Source of the DNA: an uncultured Clostridia bacterium
Lineage (GTDB): Bacteria; Bacillota; Clostridia; Oscillospirales; Acutalibacteraceae
DNA length: 17,324 bases
Direction: 5' to 3'
NCBI GenBank assembly: GCA_944382025.1
Contig: CALWMQ010000054.1
Span: 1 to 17,324 of the forward strand
In this document: piece by piece, positions 1 to 6,784 of the stretch
How the letters are laid out: each line of letters starts with the position of its first letter
Numbering within the stretch: position 1 is the first letter of the stretch
The notes under the pieces: generated by a model
Told to the model about the DNA's origin: nothing
The model's input: the letters and a program-made list of their open reading frames with translations, nothing else
Database searches by the model: none
Program-made: the position numbers and the translations under genes

Positions 1-484
1 GGAAGTGGTCATGATGGGCGGATCCGCCGCCCGGGGCAATAAAGGAGTACTCTCGGAATTCAACGTGGCCACCGACCCGGAGGCCGCCAAGATGGTGTTC
101 GACAGCGGCGTACCTCTGGTTATGGCAGGGCTGGACGTGGGCTGGAAGGCCCTGGTGCTCCCCGAGGACAGCGCCCGGCTCCCCCAAATGGGCGAGGTTG
201 GCCGCATGGCCTACTGCCTGTTCCAGAAATACCGGGGCGGCAGCATGAAAACCGGCCTGAAAATGTACGACAGCTGCGCTATCGCCTATCTGCTCCGGCC
301 GGAGATGTACACCCTCGTGGATACCTATGTAGATGTGGAGCTCCGGGGCTCCATGACCGCAGGCTGTACTCTGGTGGACCTGAAAGGCTATCTGGGCAAA
401 CCTAATAACGCCAAGGTCTGTATGGACATTGATCAAGAGCAGTTCCGCGCCTGGTTTATGGACGGCATGGCTCGGTGCGTTTGA
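1..484 (+). CDS. Nucleoside hydrolase, C-terminal part (truncated by window edge)
   Basis: This is the last ~160 residues of a nucleoside hydrolase of the inosine/uridine-preferring (IunH/RihA) family, which splits the N-glycosidic bond of ribonucleosides to free base and ribose. The frame is open from the first bases, so the N-terminus with the Asp-rich calcium/ribose site lies outside the window; family members are usually about 310 aa. Visible family signatures are a GGS...GN stretch, the segment EFNVATDPEAAKMVFDSG, and a following VPLVMAGLDVG strand. The stop at 482-484 is only 28 bp before the start of the DcuC-like permease, so the two are probably co-transcribed and may form an uptake-plus-hydrolysis unit. 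The family call is firm; the preferred nucleoside cannot be read from this fragment. Confidence 0.9.
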   Translation, partial: EVVMMGGSAARGNKGVLSEFNVATDPEAAKMVFDSGVPLVMAGLDVGWKALVLPEDSARLPQMGEVGRMAYCLFQKYRGGSMKTGLKMYDSCAIAYLLRPEMYTLVDTYVDVELRGSMTAGCTLVDLKGYLGKPNNAKVCMDIDQEQFRAWFMDGMARCV

Positions 485-512
485 TCCATCTATCATATAA
501 GGAGGTTTTTCC

Positions 513-1940
513 ATGTCTGCTGTGATCATGTATGGCTCTGCCATTATCGCCGTGACGGTAGTCATCTTTATGCTTATTAAAAAACTGGATATCAAGATTA
601 CCCTGTTCCTAATGGGAATACTGCTGATGTTCATCGGCATCGCCATGGGCAATGGTATCGGTATTAAGGATTTTGTTTCCACGGGGGCGGTATGGCTGGA
701 TCCCCTGAAAGCTATCGCCGACCAGTTTAAGGATACTCTGCGTTCCGCAGGTTTCATTATCCTGATATTGGGCGGCTACTCCGCCTATATGAGCGCCATT
801 GGCGCCAATGATGTGACGGTGAGTATGCTCACCAAGCCTATCGGCCGCATCCGCTCACCTTATATCCTGGTGCCGGTGGTGTTCCTGCTTGGAAACCTGC
901 TGTCCCTGGTCATTCCCAGCGCCTCTAACCTGGCCATTATCCTGATGGCCACCCTGTTCCCGGTGATGCTCCAGTCCGGTATGAGCACCCTCACCGCCGC
1001 TGGTATCATCGCCACCACCGCCACCGTTATGCCCACCCCTCTGGGCAGCGACAACGTGGCCATTGCCGAGGAACTGGCCAAAACGACCCAATTCGCCGGT
1101 CTCTCCCCCACCGACTACGTGTTCCGGTACCATGCTATTGTTTCCATCCCCACCCTGCTGTTCATGGCTCTGGTTCACTACTTCTGGCAAAGGTTCATGG
1201 ATAAAAAGGCGGGAAGTACCCTGGCCGGCGGCGAAACCGATATTCAGCAGGCTAAAGTCATTGAGGGCGGCGGCCTGTACAAAACGGTGTACGCCATCCT
1301 GCCCTTGCTGCCTATTCTGCTGCTGATCGTGGTTTTCATCCTCCAGTCCTTCACTGAACTGAGCATCAATATCAGCGTGGAGGTAGCTACCCTGTTCTCC
1401 TTTGTGGTGGCTATCCTGTGCGAGGTTATCCGCAAACGGCGCCCCAAGGAGGCCCTGGCGGGAACCGAAGCCTTCTTCAAGGGCATGGGCGGCGCTATGC
1501 CTATTGTGGCGCTGCTGGTAGCTGCCTCGGTGTTCGTCACCGGGCTCAAGGCCATCGGTCTCATCCAGTCCCTTCAGGACGCCATGGTGGGCATCCAGGG
1601 CGGCGGTCTCGGCTTTATCCTGCCTTTGATCCTGATAGGGCTCACCGCTTTGATCGTGCTGCTCAGCGGCAGCGGTACCGCCCTGTTCTTCGCCATGGTT
1701 CCCCTGATGGTGCCTCTGGCCGCGGCGGCAGGAATCAATGTTCTGGCTATCAGCGTACCCATGGGCCTGGCGGGCAACCTGCTGCGGGCGGTTTCACCGG
1801 TGGCTGCGGTTACCGTCATCGTCGCCGGCTCTATCAAGCGCAGCCCTGTGGAGGTTGTCAAACGGACCTCGGTTCCCATGATCGCCGGTACGGTGTTCAT
1901 GTTTGTGTTGTCCATGTTGGTATTTCTGCCTATGGGATAA
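513..1940 (+). CDS. DcuC-family (C4-dicarboxylate type) membrane permease
   Basis: A 475-aa polytopic inner-membrane protein of the DcuC family, whose characterised E. coli member exports succinate during fermentation. Family blocks are seen in order: GGYSAYMSAIGAND near residue 88, a SPYIL segment, an ATLFPVM helix, HYFWQRFMDKK near residue 213 before a cytoplasmic loop, a Gly/Ser-rich SGSGTALFFAMVP helix near residue 385, and VVKRTSVPMIAG near the C-terminus. About 12 hydrophobic segments can be counted. The start ATG has a strong GGAGG at 501-505, eight bases upstream. Length matches the family (about 460 aa). It follows a nucleoside hydrolase by 28 bp, so the true substrate could be a nucleoside or related compound rather than a dicarboxylate; that is inference from context. 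A long hairpin lies about 50 bp after the stop. Confidence 0.85.
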   Translation: MSAVIMYGSAIIAVTVVIFMLIKKLDIKITLFLMGILLMFIGIAMGNGIGIKDFVSTGAVWLDPLKAIADQFKDTLRSAGFIILILGGYSAYMSAIGANDVTVSMLTKPIGRIRSPYILVPVVFLLGNLLSLVIPSASNLAIILMATLFPVMLQSGMSTLTAAGIIATTATVMPTPLGSDNVAIAEELAKTTQFAGLSPTDYVFRYHAIVSIPTLLFMALVHYFWQRFMDKKAGSTLAGGETDIQQAKVIEGGGLYKTVYAILPLLPILLLIVVFILQSFTELSINISVEVATLFSFVVAILCEVIRKRRPKEALAGTEAFFKGMGGAMPIVALLVAASVFVTGLKAIGLIQSLQDAMVGIQGGGLGFILPLILIGLTALIVLLSGSGTALFFAMVPLMVPLAAAAGINVLAISVPMGLAGNLLRAVSPVAAVTVIVAGSIKRSPVEVVKRTSVPMIAGTVFMFVLSMLVFLPMG

Positions 1941-1990
1941 ATGGGGATGAGCGATGTCCTCGTTATTTCTCTGGCCAAAATAGTGTAGTA

Positions 1991-2044
1991 ACGGAACCCG
2001 TGCGTGAAGTGACTATGGATAGTCCTTCACGCACGGGTTTTCCG
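1991..2044 (+). terminator. Long hairpin, probable terminator of the nucleoside hydrolase/permease unit
   Basis: A perfect 15-bp inverted repeat (1995-2009 with 2025-2039) continues inward, after one bulged T at 2010, as GACT/AGTC around a six-base loop. The outer edge is weakly complementary as well. Only four Ts follow the stem on the plus strand, so termination efficiency is uncertain. It lies 51 bp after the permease stop. Confidence 0.65.
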
Positions 2045-2080
2045 TTGTCAGGTTTGCCCTCTTTTGCACTTCCATGTGAC

Positions 2081-2100
2081 GGCAAGCCGGCTGGCTTGCC
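2081..2100. repeat. Perfect 8-bp stem hairpin in intergenic region
   Basis: GGCAAGCC, loop GGCT, GGCTTGCC: a perfect 8-bp stem with a four-base loop. There is no T-tract on either side, so it is not an obvious terminator. It lies between the permease terminator and repeat copy A. Confidence 0.6.
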
Positions 2101-2125
2101 CTTACCAGACTGTCTGAAAGAATTA

Positions 2126-2145
2126 TTGTCCTCTGCGGAGGACAA
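2126..2145. repeat. Second perfect 8-bp stem hairpin
   Basis: TTGTCCTC, loop TGCG, GAGGACAA: a perfect 8-bp stem with a four-base loop, ten bases before repeat copy A. No T-tract follows. Confidence 0.6.
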
Positions 2146-2155
2146 CGGGGGGCCT

Positions 2156-2313
2156 TGCCTCTCGCCCTCCACCTTTTCTTGCGGTTCCCAAAACCAATCT
2201 GCGCTGCCCTGGCATCTGCCGGTCTTGACCACAGCACCAACCCCTGCTCGCTGTTTCCCGCCCTGCGGGCGCTCCCAAGCGTTACCTTTTGTAATAGACA
2301 GGCGAAAACTTCC
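2156..2313 (+). repeat. Dispersed intergenic repeat, copy A
   Basis: One of three related copies in the window. The 135-bp core (2179-2313) runs from TTGCGGT to AAAACTTCC and aligns without gaps to copy B (about 81% identical, 25 differences) and copy C (about 78%, 30 differences), counted by hand. A looser 23-bp leader beginning TGCCTCTCG is also shared. Copy A is the most diverged: its third stem-loop is broken, but the inner hairpin of the first is kept with a paired C-G to T-A change. It lies 3' of the permease gene, same orientation. Confidence 0.85.
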
Positions 2314-2356
2314 TGTTTATTCTGATTTACATTTCTTGTCTTTCATCCAACAGGCA

Positions 2357-2386
2357 TTGATGGTTGTGAAGGGATTGTGTTATAAT
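2357..2386 (+). promoter_or_regulatory. Sigma-A-like promoter for the ECF sigma/anti-sigma operon
   Basis: TTGATG at 2357-2362 and a perfect TATAAT at 2381-2386, separated by 18 bp. It lies about 85 bp upstream of the sigma factor start, leaving an AT-rich leader. This suggests basal vegetative transcription; no clear ECF-type autoregulatory -35 AAC motif was seen. Confidence 0.6.
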
Positions 2387-2470
2387 CGGTGCGGAGAGAT
2401 TAAAAAATTTTTTTATCAATGCAATAAAAATAGTTCTTCACGCATTATTCAGATGAAAGGACAATCAGCC

Positions 2471-3064
2471 ATGTTCTTCTTTTGTATGTTGCCGGCAATA
2501 CAAAATGAAATCGGTGCGGACATCGCCCCCCTGGTGGACGAGGCCCTTCTCCCCCGTATCGCGGAGGGCGACCGGGACGCTTTCGCCGCCTTCTACGCCC
2601 AAACCGACCGCGCCGTCTTTGGCTTTGCCTTATCCATTTTAAAAAATCGGCAAGACGCGGAAGATATCATGCAAGATACCTATATACGGGTTCTGGATGC
2701 CGCTGCTTCTTATCAGCCTCGGGGAAAGCCTATGGCATGGGTTCTTGCCATTACGCGCAACCTGGCACGGATGCGCCTGCGCTCTCTGAACCGTTCCCAG
2801 CCGGCTGAGCCGGAAGAACTGGAGGCCATCTCCCCTCTCCTGGATGGCGAAGCGTTAGCCACCGATGACCGGCTGACCTTACAGACTGCCCTCGCCGTAT
2901 TGGGCGAGGAGGAACGGCAGATCGTCATCCTCCATGCGGTATCCGGCATGAAACACCGGGAAATCGCCCAGCTTCTGGAGCTGCCCCTGCCCACGGCTCT
3001 TTCCAAATACGCCCGTGCGCTGGCCAAGCTCAAAAAAATCCTGAACGGAGGGTCTCAGCCATGA
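2471..3064 (+). CDS. ECF-type RNA polymerase sigma factor
   Basis: A 197-aa sigma-70 family factor of the extracytoplasmic-function type, which directs RNA polymerase to stress or envelope promoters. Region 2 spans about residues 38-105, with the core DAEDIMQDTYIRVLDAA at 62-78 and the promoter-melting segment PMAWVLAITRNLA. Region 4 spans about 138-191, with a helix-turn-helix around GMKHREIAQLLELPLPTALS. The frame is open far upstream over the permease gene, but that is chance: the ATG at 2471 has AAGG at 2457-2460 about ten bases upstream and lies just after a good promoter. An alternative ATG at 2489 would drop six residues. The stop overlaps the next gene in an ATGA, implying translational coupling to its anti-sigma factor. 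The class is certain, the regulon unknown. Confidence 0.88.
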   Translation: MFFFCMLPAIQNEIGADIAPLVDEALLPRIAEGDRDAFAAFYAQTDRAVFGFALSILKNRQDAEDIMQDTYIRVLDAAASYQPRGKPMAWVLAITRNLARMRLRSLNRSQPAEPEELEAISPLLDGEALATDDRLTLQTALAVLGEEERQIVILHAVSGMKHREIAQLLELPLPTALSKYARALAKLKKILNGGSQP

Positions 3065-4500
3065 ACAACCGTGATATAGAAAAACGCCTGAGCAGGGCCC
3101 TGCGCCGGGAAACCCCGGATGTCTTATCCCGCGTCCTGTCCGCCCATGAACAGGAGGAAAAGATTGTGGAACTCAATCAAGTACAGCCGACCATCAAAAA
3201 GAAACGGCGCTGGCCCATTTGGGCCGCTTCAGCTGCCGCTGCCCTGGTGCTGACCGCAGGCGCTGCCTGGGGCTTGACCGGCGCCTACGGCACCGATTCC
3301 CTGATCAGCATCGACGTTAACCCCAGCATTGAGCTGGCTACCAACCGTTATGAAAAGGTTCTCCGGGTTACCGCCCTGAACGATGACGCCAACCAGATTT
3401 TGGACGGCATGGACCTAAAAGGTACCGATCTTCATGTGGCTATCAACGCCCTCATTGGCTCCATGGTCAAAAACGGCTATATTGATGATATCCGAAACTC
3501 GGTGCTGGTGTCGGTGGACAGCAAAAATACCAGCCGTGCCGCAGCTCTCCAGGACGAACTGGCCGCCGATATCCAACAGGCTCTGGAAAGCAGCGCTATT
3601 TCCGCCGCGGTTCTTAAGCAATCGGTCCAGGAAGATGACGCTCTGCGTTCCCTGGCGGAACAGTACGGCATTTCCTCCGGCAAGGCCGCTCTCATCCAGC
3701 AGCTCTCCCAACAGGATCCTACCTTGAATTTGGAAGATCTGGCCGCCATGAATATCAATGACTTGTCTCTCCTGGCGCTTGCTAAGGATCCGGACCTTCA
3801 AGGTACTGTCAGCGGTACCGTCAGCGACAAGGCCTATATTGGCCTGGACCGTGCCCGGGAAATCGCCTTGGCCAAACAGCCCGGAGGTACCATAAAGGAG
3901 ATCAGCTTCGATTTCGAGGACGGTCGGGCAGTGTACGAGGGGGAATTGCTGCACAACGGCAGGGAATACGAATTCGATATTGACGCTGTCTCTGGTGACA
4001 TCCTCAAATGGAAAGATGACGGCCCCATGGATACCGATGATCAACCGCTTCTTGACGATTCCTCGTATATTGGTCTGGAAAAGGCAAAGACCATCGTTCT
4101 GGAACGGTTGCCCGGCGCTCAGGTTCTGGAGCTCAAGCTGGACCGGGACGACGGACGGGTGATTTATGAAGGTGAAATGATTACCGATAGCCTGGAGGTG
4201 GATTTTGAAGTTGACGCCGTTTCCGGCAATATAGTCAAGTGGGATGAGGAGGCCCGCCGCGGCCAAGTTACGCAACAGACCCAATCCCCTTCTGCTGATC
4301 CAACCTATCTGAGTATGGAAGACATCCGCAGCATAGTGCTGACAAAAGTTCCCGGAGGTACCATCAAGGAACTGGAGTTTGATTATGATGACGGCATGGC
4401 GATCTATGAGGGCGAGGTGCTTCAGGGCCGTCAGGAAGTGGATTTCGAAATCGACGCGGTTACCGGCGATATCCTGAAGTGGGAAGTTGACAACGATTAA
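3061..4500 (+). CDS. Membrane anti-sigma factor, RsgI-like with three PepSY repeats
   Basis: A 479-aa single-pass membrane protein, the expected inhibitor and sensor for the preceding ECF sigma factor. Residues 1-45 are a short charged cytoplasmic segment with ETPDVLSRVLS, similar to anti-sigma N-termini in Clostridia. A transmembrane helix spans about 51-72 after a KKKRR stop-transfer cluster. Residues 79-115 match the RsgI extracellular middle domain (SIDVNPSIELATNR...VTALNDDA). Asn87-Pro88 lies where published work on Clostridium thermocellum RsgI describes self-cleavage (from memory). A helical linker (150-250) leads to three PepSY-like repeats at about 258-318, 336-396 and 416-475, each with YIGL/YLSM, DG..(I/V)YEGE and an (I/V)DAV(S/T)G(D/N)I(L/V)KW ending. 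The ATGA overlap couples it to the sigma gene. The sensed signal is unknown. Confidence 0.82.
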   Translation: MNNRDIEKRLSRALRRETPDVLSRVLSAHEQEEKIVELNQVQPTIKKKRRWPIWAASAAAALVLTAGAAWGLTGAYGTDSLISIDVNPSIELATNRYEKVLRVTALNDDANQILDGMDLKGTDLHVAINALIGSMVKNGYIDDIRNSVLVSVDSKNTSRAAALQDELAADIQQALESSAISAAVLKQSVQEDDALRSLAEQYGISSGKAALIQQLSQQDPTLNLEDLAAMNINDLSLLALAKDPDLQGTVSGTVSDKAYIGLDRAREIALAKQPGGTIKEISFDFEDGRAVYEGELLHNGREYEFDIDAVSGDILKWKDDGPMDTDDQPLLDDSSYIGLEKAKTIVLERLPGAQVLELKLDRDDGRVIYEGEMITDSLEVDFEVDAVSGNIVKWDEEARRGQVTQQTQSPSADPTYLSMEDIRSIVLTKVPGGTIKELEFDYDDGMAIYEGEVLQGRQEVDFEIDAVTGDILKWEVDND

Positions 4501-4540
4501 TCCACCGCTTCTCCGCTAACTTGTTTCACACGCTTTATCT

Positions 4541-4580
4541 CCCCCGTGTTCAGCCCTCCCCGGGCCGGCACGGGGGTTTG
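4541..4580 (+). terminator. Probable terminator after the anti-sigma gene
   Basis: CCCCCGTG (4541-4548) pairs with CACGGGGG (4569-4576), followed by TTTG. The loop is about 20 bases and itself GC-rich. The short T-run makes this a weak intrinsic terminator candidate, 41 bp after the anti-sigma stop. Confidence 0.5.
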
Positions 4581-4598
4581 CCATTCCCGGCGAAGAAT

Positions 4599-4627
4599 TT
4601 GCTTTTTCCCGTATCCTCCTGTATACT
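4599..4627 (+). promoter_or_regulatory. Sigma-A-like promoter for the 83-aa protein gene
   Basis: TTGCTT at 4599-4604 and TATACT at 4622-4627, with a 17-bp spacer, 57 bp before the start codon at 4684. Confidence 0.5.
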
Positions 4628-4683
4628 GTTGTGTATCAGGCTTTATCCGCTTGAGCCGAATATGAAATAAGGAGAATGACGGT

Positions 4684-4935
4684 ATGAAACCGGTAGATTT
4701 TGAACTGCGTCCGTTAATTTATTTTCAAAATAATAACACTTTTTTGGGCAGCAAAGGAAAGCTCCGCTTCAAAATTGTCCCTGACGGCGAGTTTTTTCAT
4801 CTGTATACCTGGACCTCCGGGCTCTGTTTTGAAAAGAGCGAAGTGGGGGATCCTTGTGATTTTCCTCTCACCCAACAAGGGCTGGATGCTATCCGTGACC
4901 ATTTATTCCATCTGGATCAGGAGCTATCCTCCTGA
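4684..4935 (+). CDS. Uncharacterised 83-aa protein
   Basis: I do not recognise a family. The protein is 83 aa, with no signal peptide and no transmembrane helix, and looks cytoplasmic and beta-rich. It has aromatic-rich stretches (RPLIYFQNNNTF near residue 9, EFFHLYTWTSG near 35), two cysteines, and an amphipathic C-terminal helix (QQGLDAIRDHLFHLDQEL). It is likely a real gene: GGAG at 4671-4674 lies nine bases before the ATG, a plausible promoter lies upstream, and a terminator-like hairpin separates it from the anti-sigma gene, so it is probably monocistronic. No neighbour explains its role; everything downstream for 1.1 kb is decayed DNA. Confidence 0.65.
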   Translation: MKPVDFELRPLIYFQNNNTFLGSKGKLRFKIVPDGEFFHLYTWTSGLCFEKSEVGDPCDFPLTQQGLDAIRDHLFHLDQELSS

Positions 4936-4965
4936 TCAAACGGCCGTATTCCTTGGATGATGTGC

Positions 4966-5246
4966 GGCAGTCCTGCTCATATCCATGAAGTTCGCAGCAA
5001 AGTACCAAAGCAAAATGATCTACAAAACAACATAAAAAAGCTGTGCAAAAAATGAAAGAGGCAATCATTGAGGGAGAAACTTGTCCGCACCACATCCAAC
5101 TTCTGGTGAGTCTCCCACTGTGCAGTTTGTAGGGACGTTCAAGAGCACGGATGATTTTTGATTTTAAGCGGATGCCTGTAATAGTGATGCGATGACAAAC
5201 TCTCAGTACCCCGTGTAGAGGTCTGTGTCTAATGCAAACCGCTAGT
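4966..5246 (+). pseudogene. Degraded IS200/IS605-type transposase TnpA remnant
   Basis: The plus-strand frames rebuild a decayed single-stranded-DNA (HUH/Y1) transposase of the IS200 group. In order they give SCSYP then KFAAKYQSKMIY (4988 onward), like the CKYH..FAPKYRR..FY start of IS200 TnpA. IKKLCKK follows, then from 5052 EAIIEGETCPHHIQLLVSLP, like the EAECCADHIHMLLEIP block. After a stop at 5130-5132 the same frame gives ARMIFD and CRGLCLMQTA, at the spacing of the family's LMxY/MIFD and FWCRGYYVDTV blocks. At least two in-frame stops and two frameshifts are present, and the HUH motif has lost its second histidine (H-I-Q), so it cannot be active. Neither terminus could be placed exactly. 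The comparison is to the IS200 TnpA sequence as I remember it, not to a search. Confidence 0.62.
5220..5242 (+). repeat. 23-bp direct repeat, copy 1
   Basis: An exact 23-bp sequence beginning GGTCTGTGTC and ending GCAAACCGC, identical to 5859-5881; identity stops abruptly on both sides. This copy lies inside the C-terminal part of the TnpA remnant. Confidence 0.9.
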
Positions 5247-5705
5247 CGTTTTTATTTTATTGGATGTAAGATCTTAACTTCTGTCGGGTTAGAAAAAAGA
5301 AAATAATGATCATATTCTATACCTGCTTGGACATAATAAAACAATATTTACCAATATATCTCGTGGGTAAGGTCCAAGATTAACAAGCGTATTTTGGAAA
5401 CGCCTCAAAAAGTGAAAATAAATAAAAGACACAGATCGTTCATCGTACAGGCTGTCTGTGCCATCCGCTCTCGTCTAAGGGTCCTTGGGGATAACAAAAA
5501 CGGTATCAGGCCCTTTCGAAACATACGGAAACCATCGCTTACCGCTCAGGCGAATACCACATGGTATTCATATCGGTAACTGAAATGCATTGTGTGTTAC
5601 TTCCTGTTTCACCTGCGTGACATCTTCTTGCCCTTTCGTGAATGCGGATGCCACACTGTATCAATTGCTGCATCAAGGTTTTATTCGCTATAGCTTTTTC
5701 ACCTG

Positions 5706-5724
5706 CCCCTGGTAGAACCAGGGG
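5706..5724 (+). terminator. Strong 8-bp hairpin, terminator-like
   Basis: CCCCTGGT, loop AGA, ACCAGGGG, followed on the plus strand by TTGTATTAT. It could be a terminator or the subterminal hairpin of an insertion sequence end; IS200/IS605 elements carry such hairpins. No gene directly upstream explains it. Confidence 0.4.
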
Positions 5725-5858
5725 TTGTATTATGTCTAAAGGTAACAAATCGGCGCTTTACCACCGTTTGTAACTATGGCAAGCTTGAAAATAAGCCTGT
5801 CTTGGCTTTGGTCGGCTAGCCAGTTGATCCCTCCTGCCTCCAAGCTTTTTCCTTGACC

Positions 5859-5881
5859 GGTCTGTGTCTAATGCAAACCGC
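5859..5881 (+). repeat. 23-bp direct repeat, copy 2
   Basis: Exact second copy of the sequence at 5220-5242, 639 bp downstream. The flanks differ from those of copy 1 and no TnpA-like coding is seen around it. Confidence 0.9.
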
Positions 5882-6036
5882 AGCATTCTGCATTCCGGTA
5901 CAGATACAGCCACAATCTGTATGCTGTTCAGATGGCTCTACGTGTCTATAAAAAAACTGCGTTGTTTTTCTTAGCGAAGTGATAACCAACCTGGCTGCTT
6001 TTGCATAGCTTGTACCGAGAGGAGGTGTTGAAGATC

Positions 6037-6420
6037 ATGAAATCTCAACAATGGAACGCAGATTGCGGAACTCCGTGGTATCCCTGCGCGCCAGGGACTC
6101 TGGCCGCCGAAGCCTTGGAATCACAGCAAAGCTCTGGCTGCTGCCGGAATCACGGTTGCTGCGATATGGATAAGCTCCGCGAACTGGTAGAAAGAGCGGA
6201 ATGCGCCGCCAAAGAATCCTGTATGGCCGCTCATAAGGCGGAAGCTGCCGCTCAACGGGCAGAATGCGCCGCCGATCATGCAGGGGAATCTGCTCAGCAG
6301 GCGGCATGCAAAGCTGGCTGTGCGGAAGCCGCTGCTCAGCGGGCAGAGTGCGCCGCCCGAGAGAGCTGCCGCTGCGCTGAAAACACAGCCTGCCCCCGGA
6401 ACTGCCGCTGTGGCGGCTGA
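6037..6420 (+). CDS. Cys/Ala-rich heptad-repeat protein, function unknown
   Basis: A 127-aa protein with 17 cysteines and very high alanine content; no known family recognised. Residues 1-45 are an irregular head with two CC pairs (35-36, 41-42). Residues 46-115 are a predicted long helix with an internal repeat: RAECAA occurs at 53, 74 and 102 and EAAAQRAECAA twice. The repeat offsets (21 and 28) are multiples of seven, and Cys56, 77, 91 and 105 share one heptad position, as do Cys62 and Cys111. The tail has C-P-R-N-C-R-C-G-G. The ATG at 6037 is chosen because AGGAGG (6020-6025) lies 11 bases upstream; the TTG at 6028 is too close. No signal peptide. A disulfide-linked structural protein (such as a spore coat component) or a metal-binding protein are guesses. 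Confidence 0.72.
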   Translation: MKSQQWNADCGTPWYPCAPGTLAAEALESQQSSGCCRNHGCCDMDKLRELVERAECAAKESCMAAHKAEAAAQRAECAADHAGESAQQAACKAGCAEAAAQRAECAARESCRCAENTACPRNCRCGG

Positions 6421-6454
6421 CACTCGCGGATAGTTAGGCTGACAGGTAAAATTA

Positions 6455-6538
6455 GGGGCCAGGACTCCCAGTCATCACGTTCTTCCGCTTGGGTTCTCCA
6501 GAGCAGCGAAGCATGTCAATGCTGGTATTCCTGGCCCC
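6455..6538. repeat. 10-bp inverted repeat spanning 84 bp
   Basis: GGGGCCAGGA (6455-6464) is the exact reverse complement of TCCTGGCCCC (6529-6538), and 13 of the first 15 positions agree if extended inward. The 64-base interior has no strong further stem. It sits just after the Cys-rich gene. It could be a remnant element end or a large loop structure; no function can be assigned. Confidence 0.5.
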
Positions 6539-6752
6539 GCTGCCTGTCTATCTCTCTAACAACAATGTCCCCATATTCTGGCGATACATGCTTACCACAT
6601 GCTTGTGCTGTGGTCTGCCCCATCCACAACCTTTCTTATCGTCAAGTAGCCAATTTTTGTTGTTCAGTCTATGGGCTTATTAAAAAATATCCGCATTCCA
6701 ACCAGCCAACGGCTTAACATCATTTTGTTCGGCTTCCAGCCATTTTTTCGCA

Positions 6753-6784
6753 GAAAAAGGCACTCCTGTCAAACAGAAGCGCCT
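6753..6784 (-). terminator. Intrinsic terminator of the spoIIM-yesL operon
   Basis: On the minus strand, AGGCGCTTCTGT pairs with ACAGGAGTGCCT (10 of 12 pairs; loop TTG), followed directly by a run of five Ts. It lies about 115 bp after the stop of the YesL-like gene. Confidence 0.7.

Larger units (their letters stand above)
4936..6036. other. 1.1-kb gene-poor, AT-rich decayed region
   Basis: No intact gene is supported here. It holds the TnpA remnant (4966-5246), a 23-bp direct repeat at its middle and near its right end, and a terminator-like hairpin at 5706-5724. Longer open frames (for example 5394-5579 plus and 5539-5748 minus) have no recognisable domain, no good ribosome binding site and biased, low-complexity composition. 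Base composition is more AT-rich than the flanking genes, consistent with imported and eroding DNA. Confidence 0.6.

Noticed and set aside
1418..2470. Long upstream extension of the sigma factor reading frame over the permease gene
   Set aside because: It is out of frame with a clear transporter, gives low-complexity Gly/Arg/Pro-rich sequence, and the promoter and ribosome binding site for the sigma gene lie inside it.
3415..4284. 289-aa minus-strand open frame
   Set aside because: Antisense shadow of the anti-sigma factor's repeats.
5500..5600. Minus-strand RYEYHVVFA, resembling the N-terminal YHIVFAPKYRR block of IS200 TnpA
   Set aside because: Only nine residues agree; the following sequence shows no further TnpA blocks in any frame, so chance is possible.
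6000..6012. CATA...T resembling a sigma-K -10 element before the Cys-rich gene
   Set aside because: The motif is short and no matching -35 could be placed; it overlaps the leader close to the ribosome binding site.
6440..6640. Minus-strand pieces resembling TnpA (YRQNM..GTLLLE and IDMLRCSGEPK)
   Set aside because: The spacing between the pieces is about 27 residues against an expected 43, and the matches are weak.
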